DNA of 64,000 bases from positions 10,898,501 through 10,962,500 of the forward strand of contig CM072345.1 in assembly GCA_036874045.1 (NCBI GenBank). The letters run 5' to 3'. Positions 49,600-61,879 of this stretch are shown piece by piece (within the stretch, counting starts at the first letter, position 1; each line of letters opens with the position of its first letter). A program made the translations under genes and the position numbers. The notes beneath the pieces are model-generated. The model was not told the DNA's origin and did no database searches. It saw only the letters and a program-made list of their open reading frames with translations. The stretch comes from Cymodocea nodosa (lineage: Eukaryota > Streptophyta > Magnoliopsida > Alismatales > Cymodoceaceae).

Positions 49600-51640
49600 A
49601 TGGCTTCTGCGTTTGTCTGCTCGTTCAATCGACCAGCGCTTCACGGAAGAAATCATGCAACAACAAGTGCCAATTCCTCCGTTTCCTGCTCAATGCAGCA
49701 ACCTTCCCCCAAAAGCATCAAGGTACGCAGATATGGTCTCCCCCTACCTCTTACCTCTCATTTTCGCTTTTTCCTTTGTCTGGTTCGTTGGTTCCTTTAT
49801 CTTCTTTGCTTAGTTACTTTTGTTGTTGTTGGGAAGAGGTTGTGATCAATGGTGCAACACGGGACATAGGGAAGGCGGCAATCGTCGCTGTCACCAGGGC
49901 CAGAGGGATGGAGGTGGCCGGTGCCATTGACAGTCGATGCGTGGGAGAAGACGCTGGAATGGTCATCCCCCGTTGTTCGACACATTGCTCTTCTGTTTTG
50001 CGTTCAATATGATTGCGTCGATCTGGGTATGATACGCTGATGATCGAAAACTTTGTTTGACTGTGACCAGATTTCCAACATGGAAGAACCCCTCGAGATT
50101 CCGGTGATCAATGATCTGACCATGGTTCTAGGATCTATAGCACAGGTGGTTGATGTTGCTGCTGCGGATTATCATTATTTTCTTTATTTACTAACTTGCC
50201 AATAAGGTGTGTTCCAACTCTTGGTTCTGTTTGCTCGAGCAGTCCAAGGCAACCGGTGTGGTTGTCGACTTCACCGAAGCTTCAACTGTCTTTGACAATG
50301 TTAAACAGGTGAACAACTCATATGTATGATGGCTATGGTTTATACATAATAGCCGTACGTAAAACAGGCAAATTAAAAACAAGCAACGACGTTTGTAGCA
50401 TACAGATCGAGATGAAGGCGTTGGTTCTTACTTTGTACCACGTTCCGTCCCATCTGTCATGATAGTGTTATCTGATTTTGCAACAGGCGGCTGCGTTTGC
50501 CCTGAGTAGTGTTGTTTACGTGCCTGACATTGAACTGGAGACGGTTGCAGCATTATCTGCCTTCTGCGAGAAGGCCAGCATGGTGAGATTTGGTGAGATT
50601 GCTTTTTCTCGTTCTTTCGCGTTCTGCTGTTTCTTCTTAATTGCTTCATCCTATCTAGAACAGACCTGACATCCTTTTCACTCTTGCTTCCCACCCATTT
50701 TCGCAGGGTTGCTTAGTTGCTCCAACGCTGTCGATTGGCTCCATTCTTCTCCAGCAAGCTGCAATCCAAGCTTCCTTCCATTATAAAAATGTGGAGATCG
50801 TGGAGTCTAGACCGCATCCATCTGTGAGCCACGACATATCTACAATGTTTTTTCATGCTCCTTCCTGAGAGTCAATCTCATGTCCACAAACCCCCTACCC
50901 GTTTCTGTCTTCCGTTTTTGAACATCGTATCTTGTCAGTTGTCTGTTCTTCAGGGTTCAACATCATAAGATGATCAATGTATCACACATAACGCAAGTAG
51001 GCTTGACAAACATCCTATGAGTAATTATTTTTCTTTCGTGCATTTCCACAGGAATTCCCATCACCAGCCGCAAACCAAATTGCCGATAACATATCCAACC
51101 TTGGCCAAACATACAACAGAGAGGATCTTGACACAGACAATAGGGTAAGCGATGAGATTCATGAGTACATCTTGCCGAGTATTCTTTGTGTTGCATTAGT
51201 ACAGCACAATTTGCAGCAAAGTATGCGTTCGCCAAAATTTCTGACCATGAATTTTGCGGAAAAGGCAAGGGGTCAGACTTTGGGAGACGACGGAGTACGC
51301 CTGCACAGCATGGTGCTTCCGGGACTTGCATCAAGCACGGCTGTCCATTTCTCACGTCCAGGCGACGTTTGTTCTTGCTTCTACTGTCAACTTAGTGGAA
51401 TGGACCCTCGTTTAAGCCACAAATGTTGAATCAGTCGTTGAAAACAGGTCTATACCGTAAGACATGATGTCACGGACGTTGAAGCTCTTATGCCAGGGTT
51501 ACTTCTTGCCATCAGGAAGGCAGCACGCCTAAAGGTAGTCCATATTCCACCGTTACCTGTTTTCTTGGTATTCATGAATCTATATTTACGACAGAATCAT
51601 TCAACAGAACCTGATTTATGGCTTGGAGAAGTTCCTGTAG
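49600..51640 (+). CDS. CRR1: CRR1-like chloroplast protein, DapB (dihydrodipicolinate reductase) family
   Basis: Ten exons: 49600-49722, 49839-49961, 50071-50145, 50243-50308, 50487-50582, 50707-50823, 51052-51144, 51265-51366, 51448-51534, 51608-51640. They give 304 residues, and all introns fall between codons. The first about 35 residues are Ser/Thr-rich with few acids, as in a transit peptide. VVINGATRDIG (42-52) is the Rossmann nucleotide-binding start; VDFTEAS (115-121) is the second DapB landmark. The middle and end (CLVAPTLSIGSILLQQAA, ARGQTLGDDGVRLHSMVLPG, NLIYGLEKFL) match the plant CRR1 branch, not the lysine-pathway reductases. CRR1 is a stromal factor needed to assemble the chloroplast NDH complex of cyclic electron flow. 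The DapB catalytic His-His and Lys are replaced. Exon 2 ends at a weak donor, ATG|GTCATC. The first in-frame ATG is 49600. Confidence 0.92.
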
Positions 51641-52719
51641 TAGTACTTGCCGTAGACATTGAGAATCCCACCGAAATCTGTAGTTGATGAATACACCAGG
51701 AGGAGCAACTTGTAAGCTTGTAACACTTGGAAATAAGGAAGCAACGACCGATAAAAGGAACTCTAGTGGAACAGTTTATAATTCTTCCCGAATGCTCGTT
51801 AGCAGTGCAGATTGTAGGACCGATGCAAAAGATCGAAAATGAGGCAGAAACACGTGTTTTTTCATATTTTTTAAATGAAATAACATCCTAATATTTTTTA
51901 TTTCCCGATCCCAGAACCCTCCATAGCTCTTGGTAGTTTCAAGTTAGTGTTTATATTGTTGAAACTACCACCGGAAAGATTGAGTGAAGGATAGATCTAT
52001 TCACATTGAATCAAGAATATATTTACACCCATTAAAAAGGACACATCGCTTGAATAGAGGCCTAGGAAGACGTACTTGACATTTAATTAAGGAGATTGGG
52101 AAACGAAAGGGGGTTTAGAAACTAGCCATGATCTATTGAAAAGCAAAAATGATACAGTAAAACGGTAGACAACGTAATTGGTCTCTCCTTTTCTTACAAA
52201 GAACATGAGGGAAAAAACTCTAAGTTTAAATACAAGAAAAGAATGTTATAAAAAAAAAATAATATCAGGTGAATACCACAAAAAAGCCTCAACTTAGTAT
52301 TATAGTAGAAAAAAGGCACGTTGGACTTTGATAGAAATATCGGTGGAAGTTTGCGAAAATCACAATAGTCCACAAAAAAATGCCAAAATATAAATTTTGG
52401 CATGAAAATTTAGAACAATGTAAAGTAAACAATAAATACATTTAAAAGCAATTTATTTTAAGTTTTGAATATTCGTTGTAATAGCAACACACCATACATC
52501 AACATAAGGCTGTATACAATTGGAGATTGCACGGTGAACTTCATGGCATTTAATAGGATATTAGGATGGGGGTTTTAATGTAGGCTATTAGATCTAGGTT
52601 TCGTGAGATGAAGGACTGGGATTCGTCAAATGTAAATGTAAGGTTTGGTCATTTTGGGTGGTTTTCTACTTTTTCTGTTTTGTTGTTGTTTACATCTCCC
52701 CCTCCTTTGTTCCTTCTAC
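51641..52719. other. 3' flank of CRR1-like gene and spacer
   Basis: Probable 3' UTR of the CRR1-like gene, then AT-rich DNA with no recognisable gene. Confidence 0.5.
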
Positions 52720-53254
52720 GGGTGGCAAAACGGGTATGTGGGTCAGGTTTGGGTTCAATCCGTTTAAGACCCAACTCGTTTAAGCTCAATCCAAACCTAA
52801 CCTGTTGACTTAGGAGTTAAGAGGTTGAAATTTCTAATCTCAATTCAACTCATTTATAAACAGGTTATCCAGTGTATGCACTTAAACGAGTTACCCGTGA
52901 ACTAACACTTATTTAACTCATTTAAGATATTTATGATATTTAACTGGTTTAAGTTATTTAACTTGTATAACTTACATGAATTGTTTAACCTGCGTAACTT
53001 CTTTAATCTATTACATATTATAAAAAATTATACAATTAACCAATAAATAAATAAACATATCCGATACCATGTGACATTATATATTTGTGTGTGTATAAAT
53101 GAGTTACACATGCTCAACCCCAAATTCAACCTATTTAATAAATGGATTAAATGGAAACCTATTTATTACCCAAATTCATTTAACCTTAATCCTAACCAGT
53201 TTATTAAATGGGTTGACAAGTTGGGTTGGCAAGTTATGAACTACTTTGCCTCCC
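52720..53254. mobile_element. Probable non-autonomous hAT-like element
   Basis: It begins GGGTGGCAAAACGGGT at 52720 and ends TTTGCCTCCC at 53245-53254, so the 10-bp termini are inverted repeats with one mismatch (GGGTGGCAAA, GGGAGGCAAA). The interior is AT-rich and repeats words such as ACCCAACTCGTTTAA, CTCATTTA and AACCTAACC. This matches the common plant repeat class starting GGGTGGCAAxxCGGGT. It has no coding capacity. An 8-bp target duplication, expected for hAT, is not evident. Confidence 0.6.
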
Positions 53255-54174
53255 CAACTCCCCTCTCTTTTTTTTGTCTTGCTTTGGTTTTCGTTTGCTG
53301 GCTCTTTTTAATTTAAATTTTTATGTAGTGATTTTGTCTGTCTTTTCTTTTGTGTTTCGTTTTGGTTTGTTTCTTCCTTTTTCCCTTTTTAATTTGCATA
53401 TATTGCTTAAGTGTTTTAATTAAATTTGTTGATTTTGTACTTTTTTAGTTTTCATCATTAAATATGTTGGGTTTAATTTTAAATCTTTTAATTAGTTTGA
53501 TTTTGTATTTTAATTTTTATATTGTGTTTTCTCTATTATTAAGCTTTTTAATTTTTGTTGAGTTCCAATTGTCTTGTCTTTTTTAACTTTTTTTTAGTTT
53601 TGCTCCTAAAGATCTTTTTTGAACGCAACCACACCATATAACACAATTTTTCTCATTTTACCTTGAACTGGTGCAACTCCGCTTATTTCAGAAGAATTAT
53701 TTTTTAAAATTTATCAATTAAAATGTTATTTCTCATTAATCTTAGCATGTTATGGTTTGACGAGTTTCTACGGTTCTACCACCAGTTATCATCATCTCAC
53801 CTTAACGCAAGCCTAGGACCAATTCTTCAAAGATGGCCCTCAATAGGTAGACTTGGTGAACTGGTGATAGACCATCTATTTCTCATGCTTTACAGAAAAC
53901 ATAACAGAAGCAAGAAGTTTGCAAAAGAAAGAAACAAACCAACTAAAATACAGAAGAGATTAGGTAAATTGGCAAGAAACACATGCAGTACATTAGAAAT
54001 CAAAGGTCCAAAGATTTAGTTATACAAAAAGATACTTCCAGATAAGTGATAATCATTCATGTTTTCCAGAAATTCAGAACCATAACATGTAAGGATTTAG
54101 ATGCAAAAGTTATACTGTGTACAAAGCTAACCGAAATCAAAGTGATGTTGCTGAAGAGAATTTAAACAAAGGTC
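53255..54174. other. T-rich spacer downstream of CCB2
   Basis: Strongly T-rich on the + strand up to about 53600. The part from 53700 to 54174 probably contains the 3' UTR of CCB2, which is read on the other strand. No gene seen. Confidence 0.5.
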
Positions 54175-57100
54175 TTAAATACCTCCAAATTTTTTCGCAA
54201 TGGCTCTTATCCAAGCTCTGTCTCTATCTCTGTATGCATAAGGTGAATTAGATACAAGCAGAATGAACCCGTTAGCGTTTTCATTCTTGTAAAAACTCTG
54301 ATTGGTTCCTAAAACGGGCTGCAATAATAGAGAAGAGGCTCCCTTTGGTAGTATGCTCCAAAGCTGATCTGTGATATAGCCAGATAACTAAAACATCAGA
54401 ACACAAGTGCCTAAAGAGAAAAACAAAGTAAGTTACACGTTCTTTAGCCGCATAAGAATAAGATGCCGATGTAATGAAACATAATCAATACTTGGGTTTA
54501 CAAAATAATAACAGAATACCTATAATTGCATGTAAAAACTGCCAAACAATCTTGTGCAAGAGGATGGATACAAGACAAAAAGATGAACTTCATCAGCGAA
54601 TAGGAGATAAGAGAAACAAAGGTGCAAACCACAACTTTTTAAGCAGAACAGGATAATATTCAACTCAATCGACAACCTACCTAAAAAGGATTGATGATGG
54701 TAAAGTACAAGGACCCCTTAATCGAACACCAATAAAAACTAATAGCTAAGATTTATTGTTCCTACTTTTTGGAACACTTCTTAATTGAACCCATCATTAA
54801 CTGCAACAAAAGACAAATATGTGATATCATCAATTTGTTTAATGATAATGCCAAATAATTTGTTGACACTATTATATTTATAAAATAAAAAATATGGATG
54901 TTTTGTTAAGAAAAAGTTAACTCACGATAGTTTGTGATTCAATGTTTGGGAATGGTGAGATAGAAGAATTTGTGATAAAATCAGCATCAACAAATTCAAA
55001 GTCACAGTTATTATCTTTACTTCGATGGATAAGGTACATGCTGCTTTAGGGCAGTGTAGAACTTCATTTAAGATTCCATGTATTTATTTAACTCTGCTAC
55101 AGAAAGAAGCCCCTTTTGTTGAAGTTACAAATTTCTAGCGAGCAAGTAGAAACTTAGAGGTACAACTTGTTAAACTTATACACAACTTGCATTGTTAAAG
55201 ACAAACTTTGCTGGTAAATATCCTCCAGTATATTTCAAACTAAATTGCTTGAGAAAAGTTCAAACCTGAGTAAAAAATGGAAATTCTAAAATATCTATAG
55301 CTTACAGAAAGACAAGCAGCATAACAGTTGAATTGAACAATGAGAAACAAAATACGCAAGTGTCAACTGAGACTCTAGAATTCAGTGATAAAAATGGAAA
55401 GCCATTCTAACAAACAGATTTCCAACCTCCAAGTCTATAAGAATTTTCTATTCAACCAAAAAGAAAGATAGAAGTGTCCCTCAACAATGGCAAATTTTCA
55501 AACCAGTAATTAGGATTTTGAATTCAAAATTGCAACATCACCGTACTTGTATTTTGAGGAAAATACAATGTGTCATTTAACTTTGTTAATCCAATTTCTT
55601 CTATCTGTCCACTGAACCACTCTAATATGTCAGCTTTTGAAGTACTGTCAGGTGTGTTCCAGTAGCCACGTATGCACAAGGCACCTTGGAAAGAGATAAG
55701 CTAAAGGAAATATAGGAAGAGGAAAAAGATATTAAGAAAATATTTAACTTAGCACAAAAACAAAGACCCCATTCTTCTACTAAGGAATTCAACAAGTTAA
55801 CTGCTATTAGAAATAATTACGATTTTATTTCTAAAAATTAGATGAGATTAAGAAATTACCACTGACACAGTGTTTGTATTACGCAATAGAACAAATGATT
55901 CCCATGCCAAATCCTCCTTGATGCTGTCTAAGAGATTCTCCGACATTATAAATGTCTGCTTGTTTCCTTTTGGAAGTACTGAGCGATCCACAGGACTTGC
56001 ACCCTGCATCAATGGGACTATGATCTAAGCCAAGCCATGGGAAAAGATGAGACAACGATATTGGTCTCAGCAACAGTCTCATGGTTCCGTACTTGTTTCA
56101 TTATTGACAAATGAGTTCCTTTCGAAAGAAAAGAATTTTCAAGTTAATTGCTCTTGCAAAATAGGAGTTTCCCCAGCCCACAGATGACTGTTGACATATA
56201 GGTCATACTCATGAACAAACCTCAGATTGGTATGCTCATAAGTAAATAGCCATAGACCAGAACAACCACAAAAAAAATGACCCTATAACCAATCAAATTA
56301 TTGTGACCCAGATCACAGTCATCCACCACCAATAAACCTAATAATAATAACAACAATAATGCAAACTTATTTCTTGCGGAAGCTAATCTTAGACTTGACG
56401 CATGTGTACCACTTGCAACGTGAGCTCTTAGAATTCATGGTCAAGTTTACCTTTTTGGTAATAGCCAACTACAATAACTTAGTTGACTAGGACCAGCAAT
56501 ATTCATAGTTCAATCTAACACCAAGGTTTGAATTTATTGAATGCAAAAATCACCATTATCAAAAAAAATCACTTATTACCACTAGTGGTCAACTTCGCTT
56601 AGAATGATGAAGAAAAAGGTTGGTATGGATACATTATGGAACCCGTGGTGGTGCGTGAACACTGAACATAGACATTGGCCAAAGAATTATAAATTTTGTG
56701 TCTATTGTGGTTTGATTGAAAACGGGTGTATTTGTTCTTTTTATTCAATTAACCAATAAAAATCTACACACGATACCACTCCCCCACCCCCCAAATTCTC
56801 TTTCAGAGCTATAGGGTAGAAGTGAAGAATTTCCATCCGCATTAATTTAATGAGAAGAAAAAGGGACCCAAAGCTGACCCTGCATGATCACAATGTGCAG
56901 ACCCAATGTGAGCACAGACAGCTGAAAAAAGGTGTTTTACCTTAAGAAACCTCCCAATGTATGGAACGGTAGTGGAGAATGCAGCCAATAAAATTCCCAA
57001 CGCCTCCGTTGTCTTGGAAAAACACCACGAACAAGCAATCAAAGGCAAATCAAAATTGGCGTTTTCACAAAAGAAGCATTGAAGAGGAGAAGATTAAAAA

Positions 57101-57599
57101 AAATTAGAACTCGAAGAGGAGAAGAGAGAAACAATCGAGCTCACGAGCTGAGCAGTGGTAGGAGAAGCAGAGCCGACGAAGTGGTTGAGGACTAGAAGAG
57201 ATCCGAAACCTATGCCGAGATATCTAGGTAAATACGATTCGTCCAGACCCGGAATTCCTGCAACACGAACCAGAATTCGGACGCAACGCAGGAATTAGAG
57301 CAATGGAACCGCACGATAGGAGGAGTGATGAAAGAGATCTCACCAAGAGTGAAGCGAAGAACGGAGACGTCCACCTGCTGCTGCTCAGACTGCGACGATG
57401 TGTCGTCGGCTTGAGATTTTAAGGACAGCATGGAGCCACGTCTGTGGCGGCTGGTGGTGCATCTGGAGCCACGGCTGGGAAGAAGAAGACGAGAAGGGCG
57501 GAAGAGGTGGGAAGGAAGTTTGGAGGTGAAACCGATGGAGTGGGGAAGAGACGCCGCGAACTGATTCCAAGTATCTGCCATCTCCACTGCCGCTCTCAT
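54175..57599 (-). CDS. CCB2: CCB2, chloroplast cofactor assembly factor for cytochrome b6 (complex C, subunit B)
   Basis: Six exons on the minus strand, 57599-57344, 57257-57145, 57012-56941, 56003-55860, 55700-55547 and 54368-54175, encode 310 residues; all phases close. Residues 1-70 are rich in Ser and Arg and look like a chloroplast transit peptide. VDVSVLRFTLGIPGLDESYLP is the family's entry motif. Two hydrophobic segments follow, near 104-121 (GSLLVLNHFVG) and 126-145 (LGILLAAFSTTVPYIG). The rest is a soluble domain with ESFVLLRNTNTVSV, CIRGYWNTPD, WSILPKGASSLLLQPV and AYRDRDRAWIRAIAKKF. CCB proteins sit in the thylakoid membrane and attach the covalent heme c(n) on the stromal side of cytochrome b6 during b6f assembly. 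The first ATG is 57599; a second in-frame ATG at 57581 is also possible. Confidence 0.93.
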
Positions 57600-59728
57600 C
57601 ACCTGACGAACCAAAACATCGTGCGCTTGCAGGGAGAATACTCGACGGGGGCAGTCGTCTCAAGAGGAGGATCAGTCATTCGGTTGACCCTTCCAAATAC
57701 CGTATGTTGTTTATTGTTTTTGTCATTTTATTATGATTAATACGATTAGTAACAATGATTGATAAGAATATCGATGAAACAGTTAAGATGTGTATTCAGG
57801 TAATAAAAAAGATCTATGAACTAAGTAAGAATTAATTAAAATGGTAAATGAAACATGGCTTATTTAAGAAGACACAGATGGTGTCTAAGGAAGGCTAGAC
57901 TAATCCAAGTACTAAGATCTGGTAAAATCTAAGGTTTGCATGAATAGTGAAATATCAGAAATCTGCAGAAATTATGATAATTTTAAAAAAAATGTAAATT
58001 ACACGACGAAGATGAAATCATAATTTAATTAAAATAAACTATCATGATACGAGAGACGATAAAATAATGCATAAAATATTTATGTTAAGTCATCCTTCAC
58101 TAAACTTTGCTTACTTTGAAAATGGCATTGTTCAACGTTAAAAAAAAAAAAAAAACGAAGAATAACGTTACGATTAGAATTTAAGGATATGCTTGATATA
58201 GCTACTTTGGAGAGTAAATTTTTTAAAAAGTTAGTATTGTTACTGTAATTTAAAAGAATAATTTTTTTTGAAAAGAACGGAAGTGATATTTGACAACACT
58301 TCAACTTTATTTTTTCTTACTTTACATGACAAATTTTTCAAGATATATAAATTACTTCAGTTTAAATATATGTAATAAATAATTAGTATTAATAATAAAT
58401 TTTAAGATTTATCAAATATTCCAAGTTAATGAAAATTTAGAGGTGTTCAAATTTATCAAGATTTGCAGAAACCGATGATTGAGGTGGCGTCGGACGCATG
58501 ATTCGGATGCATCGTTCCCGTCATTCCTCCGTACAGCATCTGTCCCAGTGGTGTATCCCGATTGCGAGCTTCCAAAGTCCCGACTCGTGTCACAATCCTA
58601 ATCAAAAACAGCTATTTCCATTCTGACAATGGTCCGTAGAATAGCAATTATTAAGGAAAACCATGCATTTCTGAATGGCAACCAAAAAGTATCATCTAAG
58701 TTTTCCATAATTATTCGACAGATTTGCAATGGCAAAATAGATGACAGGATGTTTCGTCCATTTCTTTGAACAGGTGGTAAGATACATCACTTTAATCTTT
58801 CTTTGATATGTTAACCCTTGTGAGAACATTGTTGTGCATTAGGAACCAAGTAAAAATTTTAAATTTAGAGAGAACAATGGTTTTCCCAGGTGAAGGTTTT
58901 ATATTTGGATCTAATCCCTCGTTCGTTGACGAAGAAATGGCAACTGTACTTTACCGTTACAATTGAGCTAACCGAGTTTATGAGAATCGGAAGAGTTTTC
59001 TATTAAATTAGAGTGATGGCTTTTTAAAATAACAGAGCTTATCCACAAAATCATAATGTATGTTCCCAAAGGTAAATTAATCGACTTAAACGCTTTATAC
59101 AAAATGCTAAGAAAAAGAAAACTTCCTACAGCAACCAATAAATATCATGATTCCATTGTAAGGGATCAACAACGAATATTTTCTTTTTGTCTACTTACAT
59201 CAATCAATAAATCTTCTACGAGACTATGGAAATTTGAATGCCTTTTCATCAGTTTCAACAGAAAACTTTCTAGTGAACAATAATAGGTGCAAGATACAAG
59301 CAATACAGTGAAATAAATCCTAGTTTTCACTATGATAATTAAATTTCAAATTTCCCAAGCAGGGAAGAATTGTTCCACAGGAGATTCCGAGTTCTATTTT
59401 TCCTTACCTCAAAAGGCAATCACTCGATGAGCTTGTTTTCCCACCGTGAGAGAATGCACAAGCATGATCAAATATCATCTCCAACAAAAATTCCATCATA
59501 TTCACTAAAAATACATCAGTGAGTAGTGCGAAAAAGAAGATAAAATAAGGTCCCCCCTTAAATTGGATAAATTCCCTTGCACAGAAAAACATATCTAAGC
59601 CCAAAAAGACCTTACAAAATATTTAACCAGATGAAGTGTTAAATTGAGGAGCAGCAATGACAGTACCACATACACGAACCATCTACTTTTCAGTTCTCTG
59701 ACCGTGCTTTATTTCGAGCACATTATTT
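57600..59728. other. CCB2 promoter side and AT-rich spacer
   Basis: About 100 bases next to 57600 form the leader of CCB2. The remainder is AT-rich with an A-run near 58140 and a GC-richer patch at 58480-58620. The ORF at 59056-59283 (+) has no recognisable domain. About 59600-59728 should be the 3' UTR of the acyltransferase gene. Confidence 0.5.
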
Positions 59729-61649
59729 TCACAGTTCCTTGTGAACCTTCGGCCTTGCCGACCGAGCAGGCTTGATGACGTTGCCCAAAAGAATAAAAAC
59801 AATTGGGACAACAGTCCCCACGTAATATACACTTCCATAAGAAGCAAGAGTCTCACGTAAGCTCAGAACCTTGTTAAAAATAAAATAAGTCACTTCATGA
59901 ATAGAATAGACCAGATATAGTATTAAACATCTCAGGTTAATATATTGCTATTTTGGATAAAAAAATGAACGCATTCTGAGAGCTGATTGCTACGTGCATA
60001 CTCACCATAAAGCCAATGCATGAATAGTTTAAAACCATCAAAGTGTAAGCCATGTTGGTAAGCTGAAGCAGATTTTTAAGGAAAGCATTTTGCGAAACTG
60101 ATTGTCGCCATCTATAAATAACTGTAGTGCAAAGAATAGAAAAACAGAATAATCAATTATACTTTGTCAGAAGTTCATCCAGGCTTTCAAATACTAGATG
60201 AAATTCTAACATACAATCAAGTTAAAGATTTACCTTTGGATCCAGCTATCATCAATGCCGACTGGACAAAAAATATGATGTATCCAGGGTACAATCCCTG
60301 TAAAAATATATAGAAACTTGAGAGATGGCAAATCATATCATAAAATATAACTGGTTGATTTTCCCCTGTTAATGACGAATTGTTGCTTTTCTGCCACTGA
60401 TTCACTCTGAATAATTGTCTAACTCTTGGGCAAATCGTTAGTGGAAGAATTGTGGAACCGTTCATACAAGGTTGATGTGTAGACTATTCTATCATGGAGC
60501 AATTCTCTGTAAGCCACCCTGTTTGTATCAAAAACCTTTGGAATAAACTCAAAACAGGAATTGATATTTCTTTTTTTTTGCAAATAATAGATATTCCATT
60601 TGATTGTCCAAAGATCAGAACTGATTTCCAGTAGCAAATTCTCTCTTGTTTTGGTTGTTTCACATGACGAGTTGAATAAAAATATTCCCTATGTTATTCT
60701 GTTGCATGTATAGAATGTATTTTATATCTTTGGTAAGCAGGTCAAGTACCATAAATCTACGTATTTTGACTTACTCCAACAGCCATGGACATATACTACT
60801 TCTCAACCAAACTATATGCTTATTCATCTCCAGAAGAAATTGACTACCAAAGAGAAATGCAATACTAAAATACTAATACAACAAAAAAAGGGGAAAAAAT
60901 TGCTGGAACAAATTCCTATATTTAAAAGTAAGGCAGGGAGACAATGAACACTTGACACAAAATTGAGACGATCATTAGAGGACAAAGTCAAAAGTAGCAT
61001 AAGCACACTATATTAGAATCATAAATGATGCAAGGAAAATTGAATCAGTATGATTAATCTATCATGTGTAAAACTATGACGAAAAAAAAGTGAAAAAAAT
61101 AAAGGAAAAAGTATACAACGCAAAAGGTATACTCATGTTTTATAATGCACGAATGGAAGGAGGAATATCAAGATATTATAAAAGACAACAGCTAGTCAGA
61201 TAATGGCCTCAAACACTTGAAATCATGAGGACATTTTAAACACCGTCAGCATATTCATAGCCATCATCAAGGATCAAGGCAATAAAGAAATCATATAAAA
61301 GTTATCAATGCATTCAATGCAAAATCAAAAATTGAGATTGTGCCAGCTACAATGCAGAAAAGCATGTTGCATATGTATCAAAATTCATGTTACACAAGAC
61401 CATCATTGCCCTTCCAGACTACAAACAGTAGGATTTAACAGGGAAGAAAAACAGATTCTTGTGTCCACACAAAGCAAAACAAGAAAAAATACTCAACAAT
61501 TAGGAACATTCTAGAAAAATAGTGTCTACAGTGCTCAACATGTGGAAGGAATATTGTACTCACATGCCAAACAGCACTAACAGTCTGTGTAGCCAGCAGT
61601 TGAAAGAATCCAGCTTTCTTTCCTTTCTGTACAAGCCGTTCGTATACAT
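59729..61649 (-). CDS. Lysophospholipid acyltransferase (MBOAT, LPLAT1/LPCAT type), last four exons
   Basis: Four exons on the minus strand, 61649-61564, 60297-60234, 60121-60006 and 59869-59729, encode the C-terminal 134 residues. The first begins two bases into a codon. The peptide reads VYERLVQKGKKAGFFQLLAT, then QTVSAVWH, then GLYPGYIIFFVQSALMIAGS, followed by two further membrane segments (TNMAYTLMVLNYSCIGFM, and YVGTVVPIVFILLGNVI) and a basic end, ARPKVHKEL. The histidine of SAVWHG is the invariant MBOAT active-site residue. Plant LPLAT1/2 re-acylate lysophosphatidylcholine and related lysolipids in the ER (Lands cycle), feeding polyunsaturated acyl chains into storage oil and membranes. 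The full protein should be near 460 residues, so about 330 residues are encoded to the right of this window. The basic tail fits an ER-retention role. Confidence 0.94.
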
Positions 61650-61879
61650 CTGCATGATACACCATTGCATGTTATGCTGGTCTAATCAAAAAATATAAAT
61701 TTATGATCTAGTAAACAATCAAATATAACCAAAATAAATTAAGATTCACTATAGAAAAATTTATGCATTTAGAAAATATACTTCTGATAAAGTAGTTGAA
61801 ACATTTATTACAATGAGCATTAGAAGGAAAAGAAGCACCTATTGGCTATATTGATATATCATCAAAGACAAGAATGATA

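Noticed and set aside
49600..51640. Lysine-pathway dihydrodipicolinate reductase (DAPB1/2)
   Set aside because: The sequence follows the CRR1 branch and lacks the catalytic HH-K and DAPSGTA motif, so the enzyme name was not used.
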